This document shows, in pieces, positions 42,405-51,094 of a DNA stretch of 64,000 bases. Position numbers and translations under genes: made by a program. Positions within the stretch are counted from its first letter, which is position 1. Every line of letters begins with the position of its first letter. Location of the stretch: the NCBI RefSeq assembly GCF_003732425.1, contig NZ_MOBX01000006.1:1-64000 (forward strand), in the 5' to 3' direction. The stretch comes from Pseudomonas fluorescens. Lineage in GTDB: Bacteria; Pseudomonadota; Gammaproteobacteria; Pseudomonadales; Pseudomonadaceae. The notes under the pieces were generated by a model, which was not told where the DNA came from, ran no database searches, and saw only the letters and a list, made by a program, of their open reading frames with translations.

Positions 42405-44270
42405 TCAACGCTCTCTGAGAATGAACACCGAATCGGCGGCCGACTCGGTCTTCAGCACGCCGCCGATCAACCACACCAGATTATTTTGTGCCTCGGCGCT
42501 GGTCAGCGCGAGGTAGGCGTCACTGCCAATGCGTGCGGCAAGGTCGGGATCGGCCAACTCGGTGCCCGGCAAGGTGTTAAGCACCAGTGCTTCCTGTTTG
42601 ATCACCCCCAGTTTCAGGAAGAACACCGTTTCGTGATCTGTACGTTTGAACACCAGAGCCGGTCTGCGATGATCGTGGGTCAGCGGGAAAATGTCATAGC
42701 CGCTGCGGATCAGCAGGGCGCCGAACAGGCGCCGCAGGTTGTAGTCAGACGGATCAGCCGCGTAGTGCCGCCATTCGAACGCGAAATGCTGCGGATCGAA
42801 GGTGAGCCTTTGCAGTTCACCCTCGACCTGCGGCAGCAGTTTGATGATTTTCCTGCCGGCGATTTCGCTGGTGGAAGCGACCGGCAACAGGTTAATCGGG
42901 TCGGCAAATGCGGGCACCGTGGGGAAGGGTTTGTTGTTCCATCGATGCAACACAGCCTGGATGTTGATGAGTCCGGTGGCCGTGATGGCGGGCGGGTAGT
43001 CCGACAATTCGAACAGCTTTCTGGCGACGGCCCGTGAAGTGAAGGCGGAAAAATCCACAAAGGTCTCGGCGACCGATTGCGACAACGGCTTCTCGAAGAA
43101 GCGTTTGCCCGGTCGCGCCTCTCCGGGCTCATGGCCGATGCGAAATGTTGCAACCGGCTGCAAGTGAGGCGCGTCGCGCAGCATTTGTTCAAAGGCATCG
43201 AAATATGCCGGAGCGAACTCCGGGTGCTGCAGGAAGTACACTTTGGGTGGACGGTTGGGGGTCATGCCGATCGGCACGATCGAATAATGAAGCCAGCCCA
43301 ACTGCACCGACTCTCCTGATGCCGGTGGGTTCAAATGCCCCCACGGCAACCAGAAATACGGTGTCTGATCCGCATCAGCGGGGCCTGAGCGGGCCGGATT
43401 CGGGCCTTCGTCTAGCCGTGGTCGCTTGCTTGGGCCAGGCTGGGCCTGGTCTGACTCAACAGTGGGACGAAGGCCTGATGGCGAGGGAGGCTGTTCAATC
43501 GGTCGGACCTGGACTTTTCGGCGCCAGAGTGTCGTGCCCGGAATCATCTCCACCTCGACACCGGAATATGATCGTTCGCTGGCGGATATTTCCTGATAGT
43601 TCCCTTCGCGGTTCTTGCCCACCAGGACCATCCCCTTTTCCATTTCGACGTAGGCTTTTTTGTGTTTGTCGTAACGGATTCCGTCTGGCGAAATTGTCGG
43701 CTCCAGCAAAGCAGCCAATTGAGGGGCAAGGTAAGCCGGCGAACGTGGGGCCGGCTGGGCTTCGGACGGGGGCGGCGTGGATTGCCAGCCGGGACGTTCA
43801 ATACGCCAGCGTGGCTGGCCTGCGATTTTCGCCAGGACCGGGCCGGGAACCCCGGGGGCGAAGGAAAGCGGTACGTGGTAGATACCCTGGACATTCTGCT
43901 CGACCTGAAAGCGGCCTTCCGTGCCTATTTCTGCGTATATCCGCGAATCCGGCCCCTTGAACAGTCCGCTTTCCGCGCCTCCAAAAGGGGTCAGCTCCGC
44001 ATAACGACCGCTCGGCCAGGCGATTTCGCTTTTCGCCGATTCGACGGCCTGATGCGGCATGTCGCTCACGATCACGCCGGGTCGGTTCAAATCAGAGTCG
44101 CTCTGCACATTCGGTAAATGCGCGAAGACTGCCGGATCGCCAGACAGTCGTTGGGTGGACGGGCCGGCTGTCTGAAGAGGACTCGTGAGGGGATCTGCGT
44201 CGGGGAGGCTTGCTGTCGCGGGTTTATCGGTACCGGCAGAACCAGGGATTTTTTTGGGTGACTTGGCCAT
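42405..44270 (-). CDS. Tandem paralogue family protein 5 (unknown, effector-like)
   Basis: The start MAKSPKKIPG (621 residues) has AGGA upstream; a second ATG 9 bases earlier is less likely. Module A spans 82-157 (GLFKGPDSRIYAEIGTEGRF, QPRWRIERPGW) and module B 196-252 (GIRYDKHKKAYVEMEKGMVL, VEMIPGTTLWRRK). The linker has GPSKRPRLDEGP (279-290). The C-terminal domain is the most diverged of the five but keeps HPEFAPAYFDAFEQMLRDAP and the end LVWLIGG ... SVFILRER. It is the first paralogue after the RTX-like protein gene, 169 bases downstream of it. No known family is recognised. Confidence 0.75.
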   Translation of the reverse strand: MAKSPKKIPGSAGTDKPATASLPDADPLTSPLQTAGPSTQRLSGDPAVFAHLPNVQSDSDLNRPGVIVSDMPHQAVESAKSEIAWPSGRYAELTPFGGAESGLFKGPDSRIYAEIGTEGRFQVEQNVQGIYHVPLSFAPGVPGPVLAKIAGQPRWRIERPGWQSTPPPSEAQPAPRSPAYLAPQLAALLEPTISPDGIRYDKHKKAYVEMEKGMVLVGKNREGNYQEISASERSYSGVEVEMIPGTTLWRRKVQVRPIEQPPSPSGLRPTVESDQAQPGPSKRPRLDEGPNPARSGPADADQTPYFWLPWGHLNPPASGESVQLGWLHYSIVPIGMTPNRPPKVYFLQHPEFAPAYFDAFEQMLRDAPHLQPVATFRIGHEPGEARPGKRFFEKPLSQSVAETFVDFSAFTSRAVARKLFELSDYPPAITATGLINIQAVLHRWNNKPFPTVPAFADPINLLPVASTSEIAGRKIIKLLPQVEGELQRLTFDPQHFAFEWRHYAADPSDYNLRRLFGALLIRSGYDIFPLTHDHRRPALVFKRTDHETVFFLKLGVIKQEALVLNTLPGTELADPDLAARIGSDAYLALTSAEAQNNLVWLIGGVLKTESAADSVFILRER

Positions 44271-44439
44271 GAACAACATCCTGTTGATAGGCGTTTATAA
44301 ATAAAGAGGTGATCTGTTCGCATTCGCCAGACGCACGCGCTGCCAGCCCCCGATGAGTTGCGCAGGGGCGGTTGTGCGGCGTCAGCGCTCGTTCGTGCGG
44401 GTGGTGCAAGATTTGTCGGGTGTTAACCGGCGCAGAGCG

Positions 44440-47400
44440 TCACGCCGCTGGAACTTCGATCAGCGGGGGGGCGAGGGTTAACAGACTTGGTCGTTGATGG
44501 GAGCAATATCTGAAGACTTGCAGTTGCGAATAATCGATGACTCGACGCAGGTCGTTATTCAGGATCCATCGCCGCATCGGCAAGCTGTAACTCAGTGTGC
44601 CGGGCTCATTGTTGGCCATGGCGATGTACCTGACTTTCAGCACTTTGTCGGCGACTGATGCGAATTCGTCCGGCAATGCCGCCGTCGCATCAGGCTCTTC
44701 GAAGAACCGGGCGTCCAGTCCATCCTGATACACCCAGTCAAAGGAAAGGTCGACTGTGTGGACGATGCCTTTTTCGGTGATCACACGTACCTGGTCGATG
44801 AGGTCCTCGCTGTCGTAAGTCGGCAGGTGAATGACGCAGGTGCCGATTTGCAACCGATTGTTTTCGAGTGTGATATCGACTTTGCCGAGTTCCGTGGCGT
44901 CCAGATCCCAAGTGGATGCAAATGGCAGGCGCAGGCTGGAGTTGGCAAGAGCACCCGGCGTGCACAGGCGGATATGCATGTTGGCTGCAAGGTGAACCAG
45001 GTACGTCGAGCCCTGGCCTTCCAGAGTGTCCAGCCCGGGCTGAAGCGGATAAGCGTAGAGCTTGGCGCATCCGGCATTGGCTTTGAGTTGATACGGCTCA
45101 TTCTGCGCCAGGTCATAGGCGTAGTCGCCGGGCAGCAGTGGCAGGGGGAGAGAAATGGGTGTCGTCCAGTGGGTGAGGGTATACACGGCAAATTCTGCAT
45201 CAGCCGGTGGTGCTGCGGTTTCTGGCGTCAGGCGTAGATTCGCTGCGACGCCGTCCTTGAACACCAGTGTCACTTTATGATCGAGATAAGCGTTCATGGC
45301 TCTCAGGATCTTCAGCAGGTTCATAGGATCCATGCCGCCACGTTTGATCGAGTAGCCTTTGATGAGCAGCGATTTATCCGCGAAGTGACAGGTCATATCA
45401 CACCCCACCACCAGATCCCCATCGGCATCCGATATTCTTGCGCCAAAGTGTGCCTCCACCTTGGTCAGTTCATCGCTTGAATAGTCAACGAACACGCGAG
45501 TTACTGCGTTGCGCTTTTTCGCTAGATACAGCGAAGTCCGGTCATGGGTTTTCGGGATGAACAAGTCCAGCGGCTTGTCGTCTTTGATGATATATGTGTC
45601 GGCGTTAAGAATAATCGGGCCTTGTCGCCGCCCCACTTTGGTAACAATGGCAGTTATATCAATGTTCTTGTTGTGTTCGATGGTATCCGGCAAGTCGGGC
45701 ACCAAATGAAAGTCATCCTTGGTAATAAACGTCAGCCGGTTGTTCTTCAGCGTGAGCCTGTTATTTACTTGCTGGTAAATGTCATGGATAGAGACAACAT
45801 TCCTGGGGATGTCATAAAAGTCGAATCGTGAGGTGATCACCAGGCTGTTTTTCTTCATGCTCCAGCTTTCGATTTGATCCGCTCGCCAGTTCAGTGCAAT
45901 AACGCTTGCCTGTTCACCGTCCTCGGAGATGGCAATATGACCGGGGACGTGGGAAATGACGTAAGTATCCATTCCCGCGTTTCCGTGTGCCGACGCACCT
46001 GGGTGAGACAGGACAATCTGGTCATCACCCGCGCCTGCGGTGATTGTGTCCTTGCCTCGGGACCTGATGATATTGGGCCCGTCCGTTCCGTTGACGGTAG
46101 AGGTGGCGGCAGGCACGGTCTCAATGTTTTCGATACTTTCCAGCAGACTGTGGAAGGTATATTTTTTCCCGTCCTCTGCTTCACTGTCGGCAACGCTGAC
46201 ATGCAATGTGCCGAATTGCAGGTCGACGTCATAACCGGAGCCTTCGGGCAATCCTGAAATGTAGTTTCCCTCCAGCACCAGCGTATCTTTGCCAGAACCA
46301 CCCCTGATCGTCGAGTAGTCAGATACGTCAGCGCCAGTCGCGATCAGCCGGCCGGCACCTTCGAATACAAACCGGTCATCCTTTTCGCCCCCAGTGAGAT
46401 CTTTTTTCCCCGCGCCGTAATGGACGGTGTTGGGTTTTTCTTTCACCCCCCGGATCACGTCTTTACCGTCGCCAATGAACCAGATGATGCCTTTGTGCGC
46501 TGCGGCGGTTCCCAGTTCTGCTCCGGGTGTATCACGTGTAACGCCGTCACGGGCATCGATCGTGTCATCTTTCCCTTTGATTTTTGGTACGTCGATCGTT
46601 TCCCAGTTGTCCTGCTTGGTCCACCAGTTTCTGATCAACCTGCGGCTCGGCTCCAGTTCAACTTCAAATGCGCCATTGACGACGGCTTCGATCTTTTTCT
46701 CATTGACTCCATCGAGCAATTTTCGCGCAGTCCGTTCTAATTGCTTGGTGTGTTCAACCGTGGCCTTGGCAATGGAATAGCGGTCCTGGACGTCTTTGTC
46801 GGAACTCTTCCCCAGGAACGCAAACCAGCCGGTACGCCAACGCTCCTCGTCGGTCAGTTCGATGTAATCATCAATGTCATCGACGATGCGTACAGCACCA
46901 TAAATCTGCGAACCGACGGCAAGTAGGGCGCCAGCGAAGAGGCCGACCGGTCCGGCGAAGGAAAAACCGGCCAGTGCTGCCAGGCCCAGGATCACGGTCA
47001 TGCCGGCACTGGCGATACTCAAGCCGGCACTGATGTAATGGTCCATGGCCTCTTTGCCTTTTGCGTTGTCGGCGGCATTGAATGACCTGATCGCGGTATA
47101 AAGATCGAAAGGCAGTGTGAGGGCGCCACCGATCAGGCCTCCAGACCGGCTCAGCCTGATCGCGAATCGGGTTTTGACAAAGTCTGTGTAGGCACTGTGT
47201 CCAGCCCTGAGCATTTGCGTTGCGGATCTGGTCACCGCGATATCGACGGCAATGGAGCCCAACTCGGAGGCGAGCCCGGTGGTGTTGATCACGATTTCGT
47301 CGGAATTATTATTTCTTATCCCGTCATAAATTCCGCGCAGACCCATGTAAATTCCGAACCCCTGAATACCAAGGCTTGAACCCAGCGTCGTTGTGCTTTT

Positions 47401-47970
47401 GGCAAGATTGACCCAGCGGTGTGTTTTCGTAGGTAATTGCGCGTGTCTGAGATCGAGTCTCTGTGCCGCATTCAAAAGTTTCTGCAATTTGCCGCGATAG
47501 CCGTCTGCGTCGATTTCCTCACTGAGTGTTTCTCTCATTACAGAAGGTGCCGTCAGTGGACGTCGACTGGCAATCTCGAACAGCAGCGATGGCAAAAGAT
47601 AGCTGTCTGTACCGGCCGATTGCCTGATCTGCAGTTCGACATCGGCAGGGCTGAACTGTAACGCGTTGATGAAAGAGCGCTTCGGCGTGCGGAAAAAAGT
47701 GTTTCGACCGTTCAAGGACTGACCGTCGATCGTGGCGCCCAGAGCGTCGAGAGAAACGCGGGTCACAGACAGAGAACCAATCTCGATCGGACCGAACAGG
47801 TCGTCGACCATTTTCAGTTGAGCTGTCTTGGTGTTTTTCGCCAGCGATGAACTGTCGGACTGACTGTTTAAATCCAGAGTCGAACTTGTTTTTTCATTGG
47901 CATGAATATCGATATCGTTAATGACGACAGCGTCATGGTGTATGACGGAGTCTTGAATCAATGTGGCCAT
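44440..47970 (-). CDS. Large RTX-like protein with pore-forming-toxin-like hydrophobic region
   Basis: This 1,176-residue protein has AAGGATG upstream of the ATG and no signal peptide. Residues about 195-360 are rich in small and hydrophobic residues, with a long hydrophobic hairpin at 315-358 (ISAGLSIASAGMTVILGLAA; FAGPVGLFAGALLAVGSQIY). It is followed by VRIVDDIDDYIELTDEERWR and TGWFAFLG (to 387), which recalls the TcdA/TcdB-type pore region of Mcf/FitD-like insecticidal toxins. Glycine/aspartate repeats of RTX type occur at about 515-570 and 625-670 (GGSGKDTLVL, TITAGAGDDQIVL). The C-terminal 500 residues are unassigned. No protease or acyltransferase motif is seen. It heads the paralogue array. 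Toxin identity is an inference. Confidence 0.7.
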   Translation of the reverse strand: MATLIQDSVIHHDAVVINDIDIHANEKTSSTLDLNSQSDSSSLAKNTKTAQLKMVDDLFGPIEIGSLSVTRVSLDALGATIDGQSLNGRNTFFRTPKRSFINALQFSPADVELQIRQSAGTDSYLLPSLLFEIASRRPLTAPSVMRETLSEEIDADGYRGKLQKLLNAAQRLDLRHAQLPTKTHRWVNLAKSTTTLGSSLGIQGFGIYMGLRGIYDGIRNNNSDEIVINTTGLASELGSIAVDIAVTRSATQMLRAGHSAYTDFVKTRFAIRLSRSGGLIGGALTLPFDLYTAIRSFNAADNAKGKEAMDHYISAGLSIASAGMTVILGLAALAGFSFAGPVGLFAGALLAVGSQIYGAVRIVDDIDDYIELTDEERWRTGWFAFLGKSSDKDVQDRYSIAKATVEHTKQLERTARKLLDGVNEKKIEAVVNGAFEVELEPSRRLIRNWWTKQDNWETIDVPKIKGKDDTIDARDGVTRDTPGAELGTAAAHKGIIWFIGDGKDVIRGVKEKPNTVHYGAGKKDLTGGEKDDRFVFEGAGRLIATGADVSDYSTIRGGSGKDTLVLEGNYISGLPEGSGYDVDLQFGTLHVSVADSEAEDGKKYTFHSLLESIENIETVPAATSTVNGTDGPNIIRSRGKDTITAGAGDDQIVLSHPGASAHGNAGMDTYVISHVPGHIAISEDGEQASVIALNWRADQIESWSMKKNSLVITSRFDFYDIPRNVVSIHDIYQQVNNRLTLKNNRLTFITKDDFHLVPDLPDTIEHNKNIDITAIVTKVGRRQGPIILNADTYIIKDDKPLDLFIPKTHDRTSLYLAKKRNAVTRVFVDYSSDELTKVEAHFGARISDADGDLVVGCDMTCHFADKSLLIKGYSIKRGGMDPMNLLKILRAMNAYLDHKVTLVFKDGVAANLRLTPETAAPPADAEFAVYTLTHWTTPISLPLPLLPGDYAYDLAQNEPYQLKANAGCAKLYAYPLQPGLDTLEGQGSTYLVHLAANMHIRLCTPGALANSSLRLPFASTWDLDATELGKVDITLENNRLQIGTCVIHLPTYDSEDLIDQVRVITEKGIVHTVDLSFDWVYQDGLDARFFEEPDATAALPDEFASVADKVLKVRYIAMANNEPGTLSYSLPMRRWILNNDLRRVIDYSQLQVFRYCSHQRPSLLTLAPPLIEVPAA

Positions 47971-48197
47971 TTGAACATCCTTGTCCAGGGCAATTGGGTG
48001 TGCGGAGTAGAAGTAATGTTATGAGCAAATCCTTGTTGCTGTACATCGGAGGGGTATTGCGATGTATTACGATTGGCTGGCAATAAGGTCGGGAAATAAT
48101 GGCGTTATGCAGTACTGAGGAGGAGCAACCACCCCGGATATTTAAATGTTCAGGGTGGTTGTCATTGAAGATTGTTCAATACACGAATTTATTTCGA
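47971..48197. promoter_or_regulatory. Upstream region of the RTX-like/paralogue operon
   Basis: 227 bases without a gene. It probably holds the promoter of the island operon. A hairpin (AACCACCC ... GGGTGGTT, 48127-48160) around AT-rich TATTTAAATG lies near the end of the LysE gene; neither side has a T-run, so it is not a classic terminator. Confidence 0.5.
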
Positions 48198-48827
48198 TCA
48201 GTGGCTGCTGAGCAAAGACGCGGCGCCTGCTCCACCAAACAAGCCGGCGCTGATCCGGTTGAACCAACTCTGCCCCTTGCCGCTACGCAAGTAGCGCGCT
48301 GCGCCATGGGCGCCAAGGCCGTATGCCAGCTTGCACAGCAGGTCCAGCACAGTCCAGGTGGTGATCATGATCAGTAACTGCGGCAGGAACGGTTGTTCGG
48401 CGCTAAGGAATTGAGGCAGGAAGGCGGCGAAAAACAGGATGTCTTTCGGATTGCTTGCACCCAGCACGAAAGCGCGCCCGAACAGTGCGCGAAAACGTGG
48501 TACGGCCGCCGCTTGCGGCACTTCGGCACCCGTCGATGGCTGGCGTGATTGCTGCCAGCTTTGCCAGGCGAGGTAGAACAGATAAAGAGCGCCGACGATC
48601 TTCAAAGCGCTGAACAACTGTTCCGATGCCAGCAGCAGAGCGCCCAGACCTAGCGCCGAAGCGCTGAGCAAACAGATCGAAGCTGTTACCCCGCCAAGAA
48701 ATGCCGGGTAGGAGCGGCGCAAACCGAAATTCAGACTGTTGCTGATCATCAACAACGACAGTGGCCCCGGAATCAGGATCACCACCAGCGCAGCGCCACT
48801 GAACAGCAGCCAGGTTTCCAGACTCAT
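48198..48827 (-). CDS. LysE/RhtB-family amino acid exporter
   Basis: The start MSLETWLLFSGAALVVILIP follows a strong AAAGGAGGAAAG site; the product has 209 residues. About six transmembrane helices and the family motif IPGPLSLLMISNSLNFGLR near the N-terminus are visible, with GRAFVLGASNPKDILFFAAF in the second half. It probably exports an amino acid or related metabolite; the substrate is not evident. A terminator separates it from the purine permease upstream, so it has its own promoter. Confidence 0.9.
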   Translation of the reverse strand: MSLETWLLFSGAALVVILIPGPLSLLMISNSLNFGLRRSYPAFLGGVTASICLLSASALGLGALLLASEQLFSALKIVGALYLFYLAWQSWQQSRQPSTGAEVPQAAAVPRFRALFGRAFVLGASNPKDILFFAAFLPQFLSAEQPFLPQLLIMITTWTVLDLLCKLAYGLGAHGAARYLRSGKGQSWFNRISAGLFGGAGAASLLSSH

Positions 48828-48863
48828 CACTTTCCTCCTTTTTTTGTTGTACTCAAGAGTGTG

Positions 48864-48891
48864 CAAAAGCCCCACCCGATCGGGTGAGGCT
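48864..48891 (-). terminator. Rho-independent terminator of the purine permease gene
   Basis: On the minus strand AGCCTCACCCG/CGGGTGGGGCT forms an 11-base stem (with one G-T pair) and is followed by TTTT. It lies between the permease stop and the LysE start. Confidence 0.88.
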
Positions 48892-48917
48892 GTGTTGAAG
48901 CTTGAACCGCGTGACGC

Positions 48918-50267
48918 TTACAAGAAGATGAACTTGGCGATGAAGATCGCGCAGAGCACCCACAGGCTCACGGAAATTTCCTTGTACTTGCCGGTGCCGG
49001 CCTTCAACGCCACGTAGGTGATGAAGCCCAGTGCGATACCGTCGGCAACCGAAAAGGTCAGCGGCATCATGATGGCGGTGACGATCGCCGGAATCGCGTC
49101 GGTGGCTTCATCCCACTCAATGTGCGCCATGCCACCCATCATCAGCATCGCTACGTAGATCAACGCACCGGCGGTGGCGTAAGCGGGAATCATGCCGGCC
49201 AGCGGTGCGAAAAACATCGCCGCTATAAATAGCACACCTACGGTGACTGCGGTAAGACCAGTCCGACCACCAGCGGCCACACCAGCGGCACTTTCTACAT
49301 AACTTGTTACTGGAGGGACACCGACCACGGCGCCGAAGACGCTGGAAGCACTGTCGGCTTTCATCGCGCGGGAGAGATTTTCGATACGGCCGTCGGCGTT
49401 GACCAGGTTAGCGCGCTGGGCGACGCCCATCAGGGTGCCGGCGGTGTCGAACATGTGTACAAAGAGGAAGGCCAGGACCACGCTGATCATGCTGACGTTG
49501 AACACGCCGGCCACGTTCATCGCCATGAAGGTCGGGGCCAGGCTCGGCGGGGTCGACATGATGCCTTCATAGTGCACGATACCGAGGCCCCAACCGGCCA
49601 GGGTCACGGTGATGATGCTGATGAGGATTGCGCCGAAGACTCGGTGATAGCTGAGGATCGCGATCATCAGAAAGCAGATCGCCGCGAGCAGTGGGCCGGG
49701 TTCGCGCAGGGAGCCGAGTTTGATCAGGGTTGCAGGGCTATCGACGACGATGCCTGCGGTTTTCAAGCCGATCAAGCCAAGGAACAGACCAACCCCGGCG
49801 CCCATGGCAAAGCGCAGACTGACCGGAATACTGTTCAGCAGCCACTCCCGAATCCGCGAGAAGGTCAGGATCATGAACAGCACACCGGAGACGAACACCG
49901 CACCCAGCGCAGTTTCCCAGTTGTAGCCCATGGTCCCGACCACGGTGTAGGTGAAGAAGGCGTTGAGGCCCATGCCCGGTGCCAGACCCACCGGCCAGTT
50001 GGCGTAGAGGCCCATCAACAGGCAGCCCAGTGCAGCGGCGATACAGGTGGCGACGAAGGCTGCACCGTGATCGATCCCGGCATCGGCCATGATGTTCGGG
50101 TTGACGAAGATGATATACGCCATGGTGATGAAGGTTGTCAGACCGGCAATCAGCTCGGTCTTCACCGTGGTGCCATGCAAGCTGAGTTTAAACAGACGTT
50201 CCAGCAAGCCACTGCGTAATGGTGGCGAGAGGTCCAGCGTCGATGCTTCGGATTTGCGGCTTTCCAC
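48918..50267 (-). CDS. NCS2/AzgA-type adenine/guanine (hypoxanthine) permease
   Basis: This 449-residue inner-membrane protein has about 13 segments. It begins with a soluble tail then LHGTTVKTELIAGLTTFITM; GLAPGMGLNAFFTY and FVHMFDTAGTLMGVAQRANL are hallmark motifs of the AzgA/GhxP/AdeP branch. It is expected to take up adenine, guanine or hypoxanthine by proton symport. An operator-like palindrome shared with the urate operon lies 131 bases upstream, so common control by purine availability is likely. Confidence 0.92.
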   Translation of the reverse strand: MESRKSEASTLDLSPPLRSGLLERLFKLSLHGTTVKTELIAGLTTFITMAYIIFVNPNIMADAGIDHGAAFVATCIAAALGCLLMGLYANWPVGLAPGMGLNAFFTYTVVGTMGYNWETALGAVFVSGVLFMILTFSRIREWLLNSIPVSLRFAMGAGVGLFLGLIGLKTAGIVVDSPATLIKLGSLREPGPLLAAICFLMIAILSYHRVFGAILISIITVTLAGWGLGIVHYEGIMSTPPSLAPTFMAMNVAGVFNVSMISVVLAFLFVHMFDTAGTLMGVAQRANLVNADGRIENLSRAMKADSASSVFGAVVGVPPVTSYVESAAGVAAGGRTGLTAVTVGVLFIAAMFFAPLAGMIPAYATAGALIYVAMLMMGGMAHIEWDEATDAIPAIVTAIMMPLTFSVADGIALGFITYVALKAGTGKYKEISVSLWVLCAIFIAKFIFL

Positions 50268-50397
50268 AGCGAGTACTCCTCAAGAGTTTTATTGTTATTT
50301 CCAGGGCCGGACCCATGAGGGGTGGCAGCGGCCCTTTGAGGCATACGCGAATTTGTTGACCATGCGGTCAGGAACTCGCACGCTGTGGATTATGCTT

Positions 50398-50407
50398 TTG
50401 TGTACAA
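50398..50407. promoter_or_regulatory. Palindromic operator-like site 3 (TTGTGTACAA)
   Basis: Identical to site 2 before uraH. A weaker copy TTGTTTACGA lies at 50432-50441. Surrounding sequence is AT-rich, as expected for the permease promoter. Confidence 0.58.
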
Positions 50408-50476
50408 ATAAAGCAAATATTGTTTTTGATTTTGTTTACGAAAGTTCCGTCGATAGGGATATATCGCTTCTGAAGG

Positions 50477-50554
50477 CCTCATCGCCAGCAGGCTGGCTCC
50501 CACAGGTTTTGTGTGCGCCGTAGATCACTGTGGGAGCTGGCTTGCCAGCGATGG
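50477..50554. repeat. Inverted REP pair, family A variant
   Basis: Arms of the form CATCGCCAGCAGGCTGGCTC and TGTGGGAGCTGGCTTGCCAG. It lies between the MarR gene end and the permease promoter region. Confidence 0.88.
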
Positions 50555-50565
50555 GGGCCGAGCCG

Positions 50566-51030
50566 TCAATCGAAATGTGTCTGACTGTTCCCCAGCGCCA
50601 TATTCACCGCCAACCAGCCATTCACCGCCGCCTCACCAGCCTCGGCAAACACCCGCTCCAGCAATTTCACCTGCTCACGCCGCAGCGCCTGTTCAAACTT
50701 TGCGCCTTCCGCCGTCAGCTCCAGCAGACGCTTACGCTTGTCAGCCTCCGACGCCACGCTGTCCACCAGGTGCATTTCCTGCAACTGCCGCAACGGCATG
50801 TTCAACGCCTGTTTGCTCACGCCGAGCAATCCCAGCAATTCCTTCACGCTCAAATTCGGATAGCGAGCGATGAAAAAAACAATGCGCTGATGCACCCGCG
50901 AGAGGCCGCGGCGTTCCAGCATTTCGTCTGCCTTGGCGGTGAACGCCTGATAGCCGAAGAAAAACGCTTCCATCGCCTGTTGTTGGCTGGCGGGGTTTTT
51001 AAGGTCAATCATGTTGACGTACTCACTCAA
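50566..51030 (-). CDS. MarR-family transcriptional regulator
   Basis: This 154-residue protein (a start 18 bases later at MIDLKNPAS is also possible) has a winged helix-turn-helix at about 50-110: LSVKELLGLLGVSKQALNM, then LVDSVASEADKRKRLLELT as wing. It is divergent from the aminotransferase gene with about 65 bases between starts, so it likely represses or activates that gene and itself. The ligand is unknown. Confidence 0.9.
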   Translation of the reverse strand: MSEYVNMIDLKNPASQQQAMEAFFFGYQAFTAKADEMLERRGLSRVHQRIVFFIARYPNLSVKELLGLLGVSKQALNMPLRQLQEMHLVDSVASEADKRKRLLELTAEGAKFEQALRREQVKLLERVFAEAGEAAVNGWLAVNMALGNSQTHFD

Positions 51031-51094
51031 GCTGTCGTAATTTCAGTCAACCAGTTTGACTCATTTTTCGCACCCCTTGCTACCGGTGACCGCC

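Noticed and set aside
45544..45831. Plus-strand frames opposite the RTX-like protein
   Set aside because: They are short shadows with no support; the minus-strand protein is continuous over 1,176 codons.
49455..50219. 254-residue plus-strand frame opposite the purine permease
   Set aside because: His/Gln/Asp-rich translation typical of antisense to a membrane protein gene in GC-rich DNA.
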